From the NCBI RefSeq assembly GCF_001761365.1, contig NZ_CP017477.1, positions 22,501-86,500 on the forward strand: a stretch of DNA of 64,000 nt, given 5' to 3'. The first letter of the stretch is position 1, and the number at the start of each line of letters is the position of its first letter. This document shows positions 16,594 through 24,992 of the stretch, piece after piece. A model generated the notes under the pieces. The model was given only the letters and a program-made list of their open reading frames with translations, ran no database searches and was not told the DNA's origin. The DNA comes from Polaribacter vadi. GTDB lineage: Bacteria; Bacteroidota; Bacteroidia; Flavobacteriales; Flavobacteriaceae. The position numbers and the translations under genes were made by a program.

Positions 16594-17502
16594 CTAATCC
16601 TTAATCTTTTTCATTTTCTTCCATTTCTCGAACTTATTTCTGTGTTTAAAGCGTTTGTGAGACCATAAATAAAATTCTGGTTGTTCTTTAATAAGTTGTT
16701 CAGAAAGTTGAATGTATGTATCTGTTATTTCGTAATTTTTAAGCTCTTTTGGGTTTTCAGAAATCAAAATAAATTCAGTTTCATAAACCCCTCTTTTTAT
16801 TTTTTTTGTTGCACAAAATATAACTACTAAATCAAACTTTTTAGCAAGCGATTCTGCACCCACATGAAAAGGGACTTTAATTCCGAAAAATTCCTGCCAA
16901 TATAAAGTGTGTTCTAACTGAGGAGATTGATCACTAATTAGTAAATAAATACTTTGAATTTGCTTTTTATAATCTTCGTAAAAAGCTTTTACCGTTTTTG
17001 AAGATTCATAGCAAACAAACCCAAAACGCTCTCTAGATTCTCTAACAACTTTGTCAAAATATTTGTTTCCTAAACTCGTGTATGCTCCTCTTGCTCTGCA
17101 GTTAACCAATAATGGCGCATTTGCGAACCATTCCCAATTTGCTTGGTGTGCGCTTACAAAAGCAATACTTCTTCCTTCTTTGATAAATTTTTGAGCTACT
17201 TCAGGATTTTTATATTGATATCGTTTTAAGATTTCTTTTTTGCTGATGGAAATTGCTTTGATCGTTTCCATAAATAAATCTGTAAAATGCTGAAAGAACT
17301 TTTTGGCAATCTGTTTTTTTTCTTCGGATGATTTTTCTGGAAATACTAAATTCAAGTTATTAAAAACGACTGTTTTACGATATTTAAACACGTGATAAAC
17401 AAAGATGTAAAGCACATCAGAAATTATATATAAAAAACGCATTGGTAATTTGGAAAGCAACCAAATAAAAGGATATACCAAAGCAAAAATTAAAAATTGC
17501 AT
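16594..17502 (-). CDS. Lipid A biosynthesis acyltransferase family protein (copy 2)
   Basis: 302 residues from the ATG at 17502 (MQFLIFALVYPF), chosen over an ATG 27 bases upstream because it aligns with the start of copy 1. The catalytic motif H119-QANW-E124 is at the same residue numbers as in copy 1. Membrane anchor near 5-35; basic C-terminal tail. Likely a second acyltransferase with different acyl or acceptor specificity, as with LpxL/LpxM pairs; which does what cannot be read from sequence. Confidence 0.87.
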   Translation of the reverse strand: MQFLIFALVYPFIWLLSKLPMRFLYIISDVLYIFVYHVFKYRKTVVFNNLNLVFPEKSSEEKKQIAKKFFQHFTDLFMETIKAISISKKEILKRYQYKNPEVAQKFIKEGRSIAFVSAHQANWEWFANAPLLVNCRARGAYTSLGNKYFDKVVRESRERFGFVCYESSKTVKAFYEDYKKQIQSIYLLISDQSPQLEHTLYWQEFFGIKVPFHVGAESLAKKFDLVVIFCATKKIKRGVYETEFILISENPKELKNYEITDTYIQLSEQLIKEQPEFYLWSHKRFKHRNKFEKWKKMKKIKD

Positions 17503-17571
17503 ACATTTATTTTGATAAACAAATATCACTATTTATATTTAAAATGAAATGTAAAACCAAAGAGATTTTAT

Positions 17572-17579
17572 TATGTTTG
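17572..17579 (+). promoter_or_regulatory. -7 promoter element of the rhomboid gene
   Basis: TATGTTTG matches TAnnTTTG and ends only four bases before the ATG at 17584, so transcription should start at or next to the start codon (leaderless mRNA). Confidence 0.45.
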
Positions 17580-17583
17580 TAGA

Positions 17584-18240
17584 ATGTTAAATGGTACAAG
17601 CCCTATAGTAATTCTCGTAATCGTAGCCAATGTTCTTTTCTCTATGAAAGGCTTTGATGATTATACCTTTTTAGATAAATTTAAGTTTCAAGTTGGTAGG
17701 GTAAAAGGCGATGAAAAAATTAGAATGTTAACTTCTGGTTTTTTACATGTAGATTGGATGCATCTAATTTTAAATATGTATGTTTTATATATGTTTGGAG
17801 ACATGGTTGCTCATAAACTTGGAGGCGCTTATTTTTTAATCATTTATTTTGGAAGTTTATTAGCTGGTAGCTTATATACGTTACATTATCATAAAGACGA
17901 ACCTTATTATAGTGCAGTTGGTGCTTCAGGAGCTGTTTCTGGTATTTTATATGCATCAATTTTATTAGTGCCAGGCATGGAATTGTATTTGTTTTTTATT
18001 CCAATACCAATTCCAGGATATATTTTTGCTGTTGGTTATTTATTATATTCTATTTATGGAATGAAAAAACAAGTAGGTAATATTGGACATGCAGCGCATT
18101 TAGGAGGAACTATAGGTGGGTTCGCATTCACATTATTATTGACTCCTATATTATTTACCACAAATACAATACTTGTTGTTTTATTGGCGGTACCAATTAT
18201 TTTGTTATTACTTTTTGGTGATAAATTAAAGAGTTTATAA
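17584..18240 (+). CDS. Rhomboid-family intramembrane serine protease
   Basis: 218 residues, six predicted membrane helices. The catalytic serine is S115 in GASGAVSG, the catalytic histidine H172 in GHAAHLGG, and the oxyanion-side motif HLILN is at 60-64. It cleaves membrane proteins within the bilayer; substrates unknown. The short N-terminus lacks an added cytosolic domain. Monocistronic, with a promoter almost touching the ATG. Confidence 0.9.
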   Translation: MLNGTSPIVILVIVANVLFSMKGFDDYTFLDKFKFQVGRVKGDEKIRMLTSGFLHVDWMHLILNMYVLYMFGDMVAHKLGGAYFLIIYFGSLLAGSLYTLHYHKDEPYYSAVGASGAVSGILYASILLVPGMELYLFFIPIPIPGYIFAVGYLLYSIYGMKKQVGNIGHAAHLGGTIGGFAFTLLLTPILFTTNTILVVLLAVPIILLLLFGDKLKSL

Positions 18241-18291
18241 CATAATCAATTAAACTTCAATTAGATAATTTTATTTGTTTTTCTCAAAAGG

Positions 18292-18480
18292 TCATTAAAT
18301 TTTAAGCATAAAAAAAGACCTAATTATTGCTAATTAAGTCTTTTGAGCGAAAGACCAGGTTCATCTCGTCTTCGCTCGATATAAACTTCTCACCTTATTT
18401 TTGTGAATTTCATTAAATTTAAAGCATAAAAAAAGACCTAATTATTTCTAATTAAGTCTTTTGAGCGAAAGACCAGGTTC
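18292..18480. repeat. Direct repeat of the tRNA-Gly 3' end plus terminator
   Basis: A 71-base sequence occurs at 18292-18362 and 18410-18480 with only two mismatches. The second copy contains the last 17 bases of tRNA-Gly (18464-18480) and its terminator; the first copy carries the same 17 bases and terminator but stops matching inside the T-loop. The 47 bases between have no tRNA similarity. This resembles the duplicated core left by tRNA-targeted integration. Confidence 0.9.
18433..18460 (-). terminator. Terminator of tRNA-Gly
   Basis: AAGACCTAATTA (18433-18444) pairs with 18449-18460 with one mismatch, and a U-run follows on the minus strand. A near-identical copy lies 118 bases further on at 18315-18342. 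Confidence 0.8.
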
Positions 18481-18536
18481 GAACTGGCGACATTCAGCTT
18501 GGAAGGCTGACGCTCTACCAACTGAGCTACTTTCGC
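18464..18536 (-). tRNA. tRNA-Gly (anticodon TCC)
   Basis: 73 nt. Acceptor strands GCGAAAG and CTTTCGC are perfectly complementary, D-arm GCTCAGTTGGTAGAGC, anticodon loop CTTCCAA giving TCC, T-loop TTCGAAC, discriminator T. No CCA is encoded. The 3' end is duplicated downstream. Confidence 0.95.
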
Positions 18537-18540
18537 TTGG

Positions 18541-18801
18541 TAAAGAGATGCAAATATAGAATCATTTTTGAGTTCTGCAAGAAATTATTATTAAAAATAT
18601 TATTTTTTTTCTGATTTAAAAATTTGTCAAACTTTTAGTTCTTTTATTTAAAAAATAGATGTTTTTTCCATCACCTTTATATAAAAAAATTAAAGAACTA
18701 ATTTAATTAATATTATTACAAATAAATATATTTCTCTTTTCAGTTATTTAAAAACGTAATAATATAGAGTACTAACTAAAAATAAAATAAATTTAAACCA
18801 T
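18541..18801. other. AT-rich spacer between the two tRNA genes
   Basis: The 311 bases between tRNA-Gly and tRNA-Met hold long A/T runs and, at their right end, the tRNA-Met terminator. I see no ORF, repeat or other RNA here. Confidence 0.6.
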
Positions 18802-18836
18802 AAAAAAAACCGAGAATTTACATTCTCGGCTTTTTA
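18802..18836 (-). terminator. Terminator of tRNA-Met
   Basis: CCGAGAAT (18810-18817) pairs with ATTCTCGG (18822-18829); on the minus strand an eight-base U-run follows. Confidence 0.9.
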
Positions 18837-18847
18837 CTAAAAACTTG

Positions 18848-18921
18848 TAGCGAAATCGGGATTTGAACCCGAGACCTCAGGGTTATGAATCCTGCGCTCT
18901 AACCAACTGAGCTACCTCGCC
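18848..18921 (-). tRNA. tRNA-Met (anticodon CAT), elongator type
   Basis: 74 nt. D-arm GCTCAGTTGGTTAGAGC, anticodon loop TTCATAA giving CAT, T-arm TCGGG-TTCAAAT-CCCGA. Acceptor strands GGCGAGG and TTTCGCT pair with three G-U wobbles. It lacks the initiator features (three G-C pairs below the anticodon loop, unpaired first base), so elongator Met is likely; an Ile (lysidine) type cannot be fully excluded. No CCA encoded. Confidence 0.9.
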
Positions 18922-19036
18922 ATTTTTTGTTTTTGAGAGTGCAAATATAAATACTTTTTAGAGATTAGCAACATCTCTTTTTAATTTTTTTTAAATAGAA
19001 TTAATACTTATCTTGTCAACCTAAGTTAGATAAAAA

Positions 19037-19420
19037 ATGGATAAAGTAAAATACGAGCTTGAAATACCAATTCATGCTTCCCCAAACATGTTATACCAAT
19101 ACATTTCATCACCTTCTAATTTGCAAGAATGGTTTGCAGACAAAGTAAACTCTAGAGGTAAAACATTTACTTTTGAATGGGATGGAACTATTGAACAAGC
19201 AGAGTTAATCACAAAAAGAGCAGAGGATAGAGTTCGTTGGAAATGGTTAGAGAGTGAAGATGACGAAAGTTATTTTGAAATAAAAATTCAAGTAGATGCC
19301 TTAACAAAAGATGTTTCTTTGATTATTACTGATTTTGCTGATGATGAAGATGAAGTAGAAGAATCTAAGCAGCTTTGGGAAAATCAAATTGATGAATTGA
19401 AACAAACAATTGGTGCCTAA
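19037..19420 (+). CDS. START-like domain protein
   Basis: 127 residues forming one SRPBCC/START-like domain (EIPIHASPNMLYQYISSPSNLQEWFAD at the N-terminus, a hydrophobic last helix with an acidic stretch DDEDEVEES before it). This Bacteroidota family resembles AHSA1-type hydrophobic-ligand binders. No catalytic residues are recognised and the ligand is unknown. It has its own terminator directly after, so it is probably monocistronic. Confidence 0.8.
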   Translation: MDKVKYELEIPIHASPNMLYQYISSPSNLQEWFADKVNSRGKTFTFEWDGTIEQAELITKRAEDRVRWKWLESEDDESYFEIKIQVDALTKDVSLIITDFADDEDEVEESKQLWENQIDELKQTIGA

Positions 19421-19446
19421 AGTATAATTTATATAAACTTTTAAAA

Positions 19447-19472
19447 AACTCAACTTTTGGTTGGGTTTTTTT
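19447..19472 (+). terminator. Terminator of the START-like gene
   Basis: AACTCAAC (19447-19454) pairs with GTTGGGTT (19460-19467, one wobble), followed by a T-run. Confidence 0.75.
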
Positions 19473-19503
19473 GTGCTTCATTTATAACAAAACCTTAATT
19501 TTG
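19470..19503 (+). promoter_or_regulatory. Promoter of the class IV aminotransferase
   Basis: TTTG (19470-19473) and TAATTTTG (19496-19503) with a 22-base spacer, 22 bases before the ATG: a plausible Bacteroidota -33/-7 promoter that overlaps the preceding terminator's T-run. Confidence 0.5.
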
Positions 19504-19525
19504 CACCTCCAAAACAATTTTATAG

Positions 19526-20359
19526 ATGATTAATTTTAATGGTGAATTAGTACATGAAGAAAATATAAAACTTTCTATACATAATAGAGGTTTTAAATAT
19601 GGAGATGGAATTTTTGAAACTATAAAAATTGTCAATAAAAAGGTCGTTTTTTGGGAAGATCATTATTTTAGATTAATGGCTTCTATGAGAATGTTGCGTA
19701 TGAAAATTCCAATGGAATTTACCTTGGAATTTTTAGAACAAGAAATTTTAAAAACAGTTGCAGTGCAAAGTGAAGCTGCTTCTTTTAGAGTTCGTTTAAA
19801 TGTATATCGAAAAGATGGTGGTTTGTACACGCCAAAAACAAACAAAATCGATTATTTAATTGAAGTAAAAGAAAATACCTATAAAACTAAAGAAGTTTAT
19901 ACTGTTGATGTTTTTAAAGACTTTTATAATTATTCTGGTTTATTATCAACCATTAAAACAAATAACAGGATGTTAAACACGTTAGCAAGTATTTTTGCTA
20001 AAGAGAATGATTTAGACAACTGTGTTTTAATTAATGAGAGAAAAGGAGTAGTAGAAGTTGCTAATGGAAATATCTTCGTTCTAAAAGGAAATATTATAAA
20101 AACACCAGCCTTAACAGAAGGTTGTATAAAGGGAATTGCTAGACAAAAAGTTATTGAAATTATTGCTAAAAATAAAGAGTTTACTTTAGAGCAAACAACT
20201 ATTTCACCTTTCGAAATTCAAAAAGCAGACGAGGTTTTTATAACCAATGCAATTATGGGTGTTCAGCCAATTACAAATTATAAAAAGAAAAAATTTACCG
20301 TAGATTTTTCTAGTAAAATTGCAAAAAGTCTAAAAGTTTTAGAAGTTACTTCTGCCTAA
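19526..20359 (+). CDS. Class IV aminotransferase (BCAT/ADC lyase/D-amino acid transaminase family)
   Basis: 277-residue PLP enzyme of fold type IV. N-terminal signature HNRGFKYGDGIFETIK (about 19-34), PLP lysine K144 in LSTIKTNNRML, cofactor-binding glutamate in ERKGVVEVANGNIFV. The family includes branched-chain aminotransferase, 4-amino-4-deoxychorismate lyase (PabC) and D-amino acid transaminase, which cannot be separated confidently by eye; the length and lack of the long BCAT N-terminus favour PabC- or D-amino acid-type. The 3' end overlaps the convergent yqgE by four bases. Confidence 0.85.
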   Translation: MINFNGELVHEENIKLSIHNRGFKYGDGIFETIKIVNKKVVFWEDHYFRLMASMRMLRMKIPMEFTLEFLEQEILKTVAVQSEAASFRVRLNVYRKDGGLYTPKTNKIDYLIEVKENTYKTKEVYTVDVFKDFYNYSGLLSTIKTNNRMLNTLASIFAKENDLDNCVLINERKGVVEVANGNIFVLKGNIIKTPALTEGCIKGIARQKVIEIIAKNKEFTLEQTTISPFEIQKADEVFITNAIMGVQPITNYKKKKFTVDFSSKIAKSLKVLEVTSA

Positions 20360-20913
20360 TTTAAGTTGATGTCACTTGGAGCATTTGCCCAAAGTTTATA
20401 ATCACCACCTTTTTGAAGTATTTTATCTTTCCAAAGAGAAGTTTCATCTTCAGAAAAAATATTTTGAAGATCATTTTCTGAAATAAACCATGAATTAATA
20501 TTTAATTCATCTGCTAGTTGATTTTTTCCCCAACCAGAATATCCTAAGAAAAAACGAATATCAGATTTTTTTAGAGAACCCTCATTTAATAGTTGTTTTA
20601 AAGCTTCAAAATTTCCTCCCCAAAAAATACCATTATCAACTTCTATACTATCAGGAATTAATTCTGGAACCATATGTACAAAATACAAATTATCTTGCTC
20701 AACAGGCCCCCCTTGATATACTGTAAAATCAGAACTAATATCAGGTAATAAATCGCTTAATGTGTAATCTAAAGGTCTATTTAATATAAAACCAACAGAG
20801 TTAATTTCTGTATGCTCTGTAATTAAAATAATAGCTCTATTAAAAGAACTGTCATTTAAAATAGAAGGTTCAGCAATTAACAATCTGCCTTTATGTGGTT
20901 TTAAATACAACAT
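20356..20913 (-). CDS. YqgE/AlgH family protein
   Basis: 185 residues, cytoplasmic. Recognised by GRLLIAEPSILNDSSFNRAIILI at the start, GFILNRPLDYTL, VYQGGPVEQDNLYFVH and FFLGYSGWGKNQLADEL. The biochemical function of the family is not established; in some bacteria it influences alginate or envelope gene expression. It converges on the aminotransferase gene with a four-base overlap. Confidence 0.92.
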   Translation of the reverse strand: MLYLKPHKGRLLIAEPSILNDSSFNRAIILITEHTEINSVGFILNRPLDYTLSDLLPDISSDFTVYQGGPVEQDNLYFVHMVPELIPDSIEVDNGIFWGGNFEALKQLLNEGSLKKSDIRFFLGYSGWGKNQLADELNINSWFISENDLQNIFSEDETSLWKDKILQKGGDYKLWANAPSDINLN

Positions 20914-20945
20914 AAGTAAATATATACAAAATATTATAAATAAAA

Positions 20946-20969
20946 AAACTCTCTTAAAAAAGAGAGTTT
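20946..20969 (-). terminator. Terminator of the HU gene
   Basis: AAACTCTCTT (20946-20955) pairs with AAGAGAGTTT (20960-20969) across a four-A loop; a U-run follows on the minus strand. Confidence 0.85.
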
Positions 20970-20993
20970 AATTATAATTTGTATTGCAGTAAA

Positions 20994-21266
20994 TTAGTTT
21001 ACAGCATCACTTAATCCAGCTCCAGCTTTAAATTTCGCTACATTTTTAGCAGCAATTTGGATAGTTTTTCCTGTTTGAGGATTTCTTCCTGTTCTTGCAG
21101 CTCTGTTAGAAACTGAAAAAGTTCCAAAACCAACTAATGCAACTTTATCTCCTCCTTTTAAAGCAGAAGTTACGTTATCTGTAAAAGATTCTAATGCTGC
21201 TTTCGCAGCTACTTTAGATATTCCTGCATCAGCAGCCATTGCGTCAATTAAATCAGACTTGTTCAT
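20994..21266 (-). CDS. HU-family DNA-binding protein
   Basis: 90 residues, the canonical HU length. [25 protein letters not shown] forms the dimerisation helices, [23 protein letters not shown] the DNA-binding arm with the conserved NPQTG. Nucleoid-associated architectural protein. It has a strong promoter and terminator of its own. Confidence 0.97.
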   Translation of the reverse strand: MNKSDLIDAMAADAGISKVAAKAALESFTDNVTSALKGGDKVALVGFGTFSVSNRAARTGRNPQTGKTIQIAAKNVAKFKAGAGLSDAVN

Positions 21267-21318
21267 AATAAATAAATTTTTAAATTAATTATAAGTTTTT
21301 TGTGCTATAATAGCTTAA

Positions 21319-21349
21319 CAAATATAGACGTATTAAGGGTTTGCGCAAA
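21319..21349 (-). promoter_or_regulatory. Promoter of the HU gene
   Basis: On the minus strand TTTG (21346-21349) and TATATTTG (21319-21326) are separated by 19 bases, an exact Bacteroidota -33/-7 arrangement, about 50 bases before the ATG. The best promoter match in the window. Confidence 0.75.
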
Positions 21350-21463
21350 TTAGGACCCTAAAAAAACAGTGTTTTGTTAATAAATAGATGCAAATTGTTA
21401 ATAAACCTAAGATGAAAAACTCTAAAAACACAAAAAACGCTAAAAAGCTTACCAATAAAGGTT

Positions 21464-22408
21464 TTATATCATTTTAGAATTGGCTGCAAAATTGAAACCA
21501 TTTAGCAAACTTGTTGCATCCATTTTTTTCTTTCCAGCTAATTTTATTCCTTTAATATTAATAAACCCATTTGCAACAGCAACTTTTATTTCTTTTTTTG
21601 ATGTGATGATTGTTCCAGCTTCCAAATTATGTGATTCTTCGATTTTTTCTACCTCATATATTTTAGCGGAAATTTCTTCTTCATTATTTAAAAGAATTGT
21701 CCAAGCAGATGGAAAAGGGTTCAAGCCTCTAATTTTATTGTATATAGTGTCTAAAGATAATGACCAATCAATTTTGGTGTTTTCAGTATGAAGTTTTGGT
21801 GCCGATTTTTCTTCTAATTCAGGTTGTTTTTTAGTTTTGATGTTTCCATCAGCAATTAAATTTACAGTTTTAGCAACCAACTCTGCACCCAAAAACATTA
21901 GTTTATCGTGTAAAGTTCCTACAGTTTCATCATTTAAAACAGGAATTTCTTCTTGCAAAATAATTTCACCAGTATCAATTTTATCATCAATGAAAAATGT
22001 GGAAACACCTGTTTTTGTTTCTCCATTAATAATTGCCCAATGAATTGGTGCAGCTCCTCTATAATCTGGAAGTAATGAAGCATGTAAATTAAATGTGCCA
22101 AATTTTGGCATTTGCCAAACTAATTTTGGTAACATTCTAAAAGCAACTACAATTTGTAAATTGGCATTTAGGCTTTTTAAGTCTTCAAGAAACACTTCGT
22201 TTTTTAAATTTGTAGGTTGTAAAATTTTTAAATTTTGAGTTAACGCATATTTTTTTACAGCAGATTCGTTTAATTTTCTTCCTCTTCCAGCAGGTTTATC
22301 TGCAGCAGTAATTACACCAACAACGTTATAATTATTGTCTACTAAATGTTTTAAAATGGTGACTGCAAAATCTGGAGTTCCCATAAAAACGATTCGTATA
22401 TCTTTCAT
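21464..22408 (-). CDS. fmt: Methionyl-tRNA formyltransferase
   Basis: Formylates initiator Met-tRNA. 314 residues, normal length. GTPDFAVTILKHLV at the N-terminus, the formyl-transferase core FNLHASLLPDYRGAAPIHWAIINGE with the catalytic N/H/D set, then the C-terminal OB-fold domain (about 205-314, INIKGIKLAGKKKMDATSLLNG). It lies six bases after recQ on the same strand, so the two may be co-transcribed. Confidence 0.96.
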   Translation of the reverse strand: MKDIRIVFMGTPDFAVTILKHLVDNNYNVVGVITAADKPAGRGRKLNESAVKKYALTQNLKILQPTNLKNEVFLEDLKSLNANLQIVVAFRMLPKLVWQMPKFGTFNLHASLLPDYRGAAPIHWAIINGETKTGVSTFFIDDKIDTGEIILQEEIPVLNDETVGTLHDKLMFLGAELVAKTVNLIADGNIKTKKQPELEEKSAPKLHTENTKIDWSLSLDTIYNKIRGLNPFPSAWTILLNNEEEISAKIYEVEKIEESHNLEAGTIITSKKEIKVAVANGFINIKGIKLAGKKKMDATSLLNGFNFAANSKMI

Positions 22409-22414
22409 AATTTT

Positions 22415-24304
22415 TTATTTTATTTGGTATTTATTTTGATGATTTATCTGCACTTTATTTTCAGATAATAAGGTTCGCAAATGTATTAAAATGTCCTTTT
22501 CATTTGCCTGTAATTGTTGCCTAATTTCTTGCGAGGTTAAACTCGTTTTTTTGTTTAAAAGAGCTAAAATATGTAAAGATAAATCTTCTTTTTTTGCTCT
22601 TTTATCTGATAAACAAACATCACAAATACCACATTTTTGAGTTGATTTTTCATCAAAATAATCTAATATTTGAATACTTCTACATACGTTTTGATTCGAA
22701 ATATAGGCTAAAAAATCTTCTGATTTTTTCTCTTTCTGTTTTAAGAATTGAACAATTTCTTTAGAGCATCTGTTAATAGTTCTATCATCTTCTCTTGGAA
22801 CTAAAAATTGAATTTCTGAGTCCGTTTTTACACGACGATATTCTAAGATTTTATCTTCATGCAAACGTTGCAAATTGGCAATTATGTGTCTAGAAGTAGT
22901 TTTGCTTTTCTTTGCTAGTAGAAATTCATCTACTTTAACTTCTTGTTTAAATAACCCTGTGTAAGTTCTTAATAGTGAGTCAATAAATATCTTAGTATCA
23001 ATATTATTGATAGCGTAAGAAATAACATTTTTACTACTTGTATTAAAAATTACAGTCGATTTTTGATTGAATGTATTTGTGATTTCTATGATGCCATTAT
23101 TGGCTAAAATTTTTAAAACAGCTTCTACTTTTTTTTGAGATAATTGATACTTTTTACTGAATTCAGAAAGCTGAAATTGAAACAATTCTTCCGAAATTTC
23201 GCCTGTAGAAATTCTAAAATATTGATATAATTTTTTGTGAATTTCTTTCACTTCTAAAATTGTTGGTAAGCCTTTTTTTACAAGTTCTTTATATTTTAAA
23301 ATATCGTTTTCATTTTTTAATAAAACTGCAAAAGATTTTTTTTCGTTTCTACCTGCTCTTCCAGATTCTTGAATATAATTTTCGAGCGAAAAAGGGAAAT
23401 CAAAATGAATTACAACCCCCACATTTGGTTTGTCAATTCCCATTCCAAAAGCATTCGTTGCTACCATGATTTTTGTCTTTTCAGTCATCCAATTTTGGTA
23501 CGCATTTTGTTTTTCTTTGGCAGATAATCCACCATGATAAAAACTACTTTTAAAATTATTAGCAGTTAAAAAACGTGCAATTTCTTCCGTTCTTTTTCTT
23601 GAACTTACATACACAATTGCTGGCGTTTTTGTCTTGGTAAAAATTTGAATCAACCTTAATAATTTATCTTCCACATTAAAAATTTGATAGGCTAAATTTT
23701 CTCTGTAAAAAGATTTTTTAAAAACTGTAGTTTTTTTTAAATCAAGATTTTTGGCAATGTCCTCTAAAACTCTTTGGTTGGCAGTTGCAGTTAATGCAAT
23801 AAAATTTGTGTTCGGAATTAGTTCTTTTAAAATCTTAATATTCCTGTAACTTGGTCTAAAATCATGACCCCATTCAGAAATACAATGTGCTTCATCAATA
23901 GCAATAAAACTAATGTTGAGTTCTTTTAATTTTTGCTGAATAAATAAGGACTGCAATCTTTCTGGAGAAATGTATAAAAATTTATAATTGCCGAATTTAA
24001 TGTTATCAAAAAGAGCAATCATATCATCTTGAGAAGAACCAGATTTTATAAGTGTTGCTTTTATATTGCGTTTTTTTAAATTTTCTACTTGGTCTTGCAT
24101 TAACGCAATTAATGGCGAAATTACTACGCAAACGCCTTCTTTAACCAAGGCAGGTACTTGAAAGCAAATCGATTTTCCACCTCCAGTTGGTAATAAAGCA
24201 ATCGTGTCTTTTTGATCTAAAACAGCTTGTATAATTTCCTCTTGTGGTTCTCTAAAAGTGGTGTAATTCCAGTATTCTTTTAATATGTTTTTTGGGGATA
24301 TCAT
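22415..24304 (-). CDS. recQ: ATP-dependent DNA helicase RecQ
   Basis: 3'-5' DNA helicase. About 629 residues from the ATG at 24304, chosen over one nine bases upstream because it overlaps the stop of the upstream NTPase gene as ATGA. Motif I LLPTGGGKSICFQ, DEAH box IAIDEAHCISEWGHDFRPSY, motif VI QESGRAGRN. The zinc-binding cysteines CRSIQILDYF ... CGICDVC are near residue 570. A short winged-helix-like region follows, but I see no HRDC domain. The family has several paralogues in Bacteroidota, so this may not be the only RecQ. Confidence 0.9.
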   Translation of the reverse strand: MISPKNILKEYWNYTTFREPQEEIIQAVLDQKDTIALLPTGGGKSICFQVPALVKEGVCVVISPLIALMQDQVENLKKRNIKATLIKSGSSQDDMIALFDNIKFGNYKFLYISPERLQSLFIQQKLKELNISFIAIDEAHCISEWGHDFRPSYRNIKILKELIPNTNFIALTATANQRVLEDIAKNLDLKKTTVFKKSFYRENLAYQIFNVEDKLLRLIQIFTKTKTPAIVYVSSRKRTEEIARFLTANNFKSSFYHGGLSAKEKQNAYQNWMTEKTKIMVATNAFGMGIDKPNVGVVIHFDFPFSLENYIQESGRAGRNEKKSFAVLLKNENDILKYKELVKKGLPTILEVKEIHKKLYQYFRISTGEISEELFQFQLSEFSKKYQLSQKKVEAVLKILANNGIIEITNTFNQKSTVIFNTSSKNVISYAINNIDTKIFIDSLLRTYTGLFKQEVKVDEFLLAKKSKTTSRHIIANLQRLHEDKILEYRRVKTDSEIQFLVPREDDRTINRCSKEIVQFLKQKEKKSEDFLAYISNQNVCRSIQILDYFDEKSTQKCGICDVCLSDKRAKKEDLSLHILALLNKKTSLTSQEIRQQLQANEKDILIHLRTLLSENKVQINHQNKYQIK

Positions 24305-24906
24305 AAATCGCAAGAAAGCGAATTAAGAATAAAATTAGTTCGTTCTTCAATAGCGCCAAAAGGAACATTTATAATATTGTACCCCAAATCTGAATAGGCT
24401 TCTATTAAAAACTGATCGATAGTTAGCGATTCTTCAAAAGTTTCATAACGTTCATTATCAGTTGTATGAATTTCTTCCCAAGGAGAAAAATGAAAAATTT
24501 TAGTGTATTTGTAGGCTTTACTTTTTTCTAAATATAAATCAGGATATGCTGTCTTAAAATAGTTCATATAGGCATGAACATCAGGAATTCCTCTGTCAAA
24601 AAAAACAATTTGTTCTTTTCTTTTATTAGCATTTAAAAACTGTTCTTCTCTACCTTTTAATAACATTTCGCTAAACAGCAGAGGTTCTGTTAAAAACAGT
24701 TGTTCAATTCCATCTTTTTGAGCTTTTAAAGTAACAGCTCTAGAAACTTCGTCAAAACAACAAAAACCTTTGTCTTTTAAAGCATTTAAAACGGTTGTTT
24801 TTCCTGTACCTGGACCACCAATTAAAACTATTTTTTGCTGATTTTCTTGCAACTTTTTCGTGTTAGAATTATTATTTTTGATTTTCTTTTCATAAATCAA
24901 TTCCAC
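24301..24906 (-). CDS. AAA family ATPase (AAA_28-like NTPase)
   Basis: 201 residues. The P-loop GGPGTGKTT is near residues 30-38 and a Walker B-like VFFDRGIPDVHAYM is near 108. Resembles the predicted ATP-binding AAA_28 family, whose substrate is unknown. The annotated start is GTG at 24906; the only near match to a -7 box (TATTTTTG, 24906-24913) touches that codon, so a shorter start such as the in-frame TTG at 24900 is possible. It overlaps recQ by four bases (ATGA). Confidence 0.75.
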   Translation of the reverse strand: MELIYEKKIKNNNSNTKKLQENQQKIVLIGGPGTGKTTVLNALKDKGFCCFDEVSRAVTLKAQKDGIEQLFLTEPLLFSEMLLKGREEQFLNANKRKEQIVFFDRGIPDVHAYMNYFKTAYPDLYLEKSKAYKYTKIFHFSPWEEIHTTDNERYETFEESLTIDQFLIEAYSDLGYNIINVPFGAIEERTNFILNSLSCDL

Positions 24907-24945
24907 AAAAATAAATCATTCGTTTTATAAAACTAATTTTTAATG

Positions 24946-24953
24946 TAATTTTG
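24946..24953 (+). promoter_or_regulatory. -7 promoter element of the DUF493/PPIase run
   Basis: TAATTTTG matches TAnnTTTG, 39 bases before the DUF493 ATG. Confidence 0.45.
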
Positions 24954-24992
24954 TGGCTTGTTATTTGTAAAGAATACAATAAATTTTCAATT

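Noticed and set aside
18292..18362. Outer copy considered as a second tRNA-Gly
   Set aside because: Only the last 17 bases of the tRNA match; no acceptor, D or anticodon arm exists, so it is a fragment.
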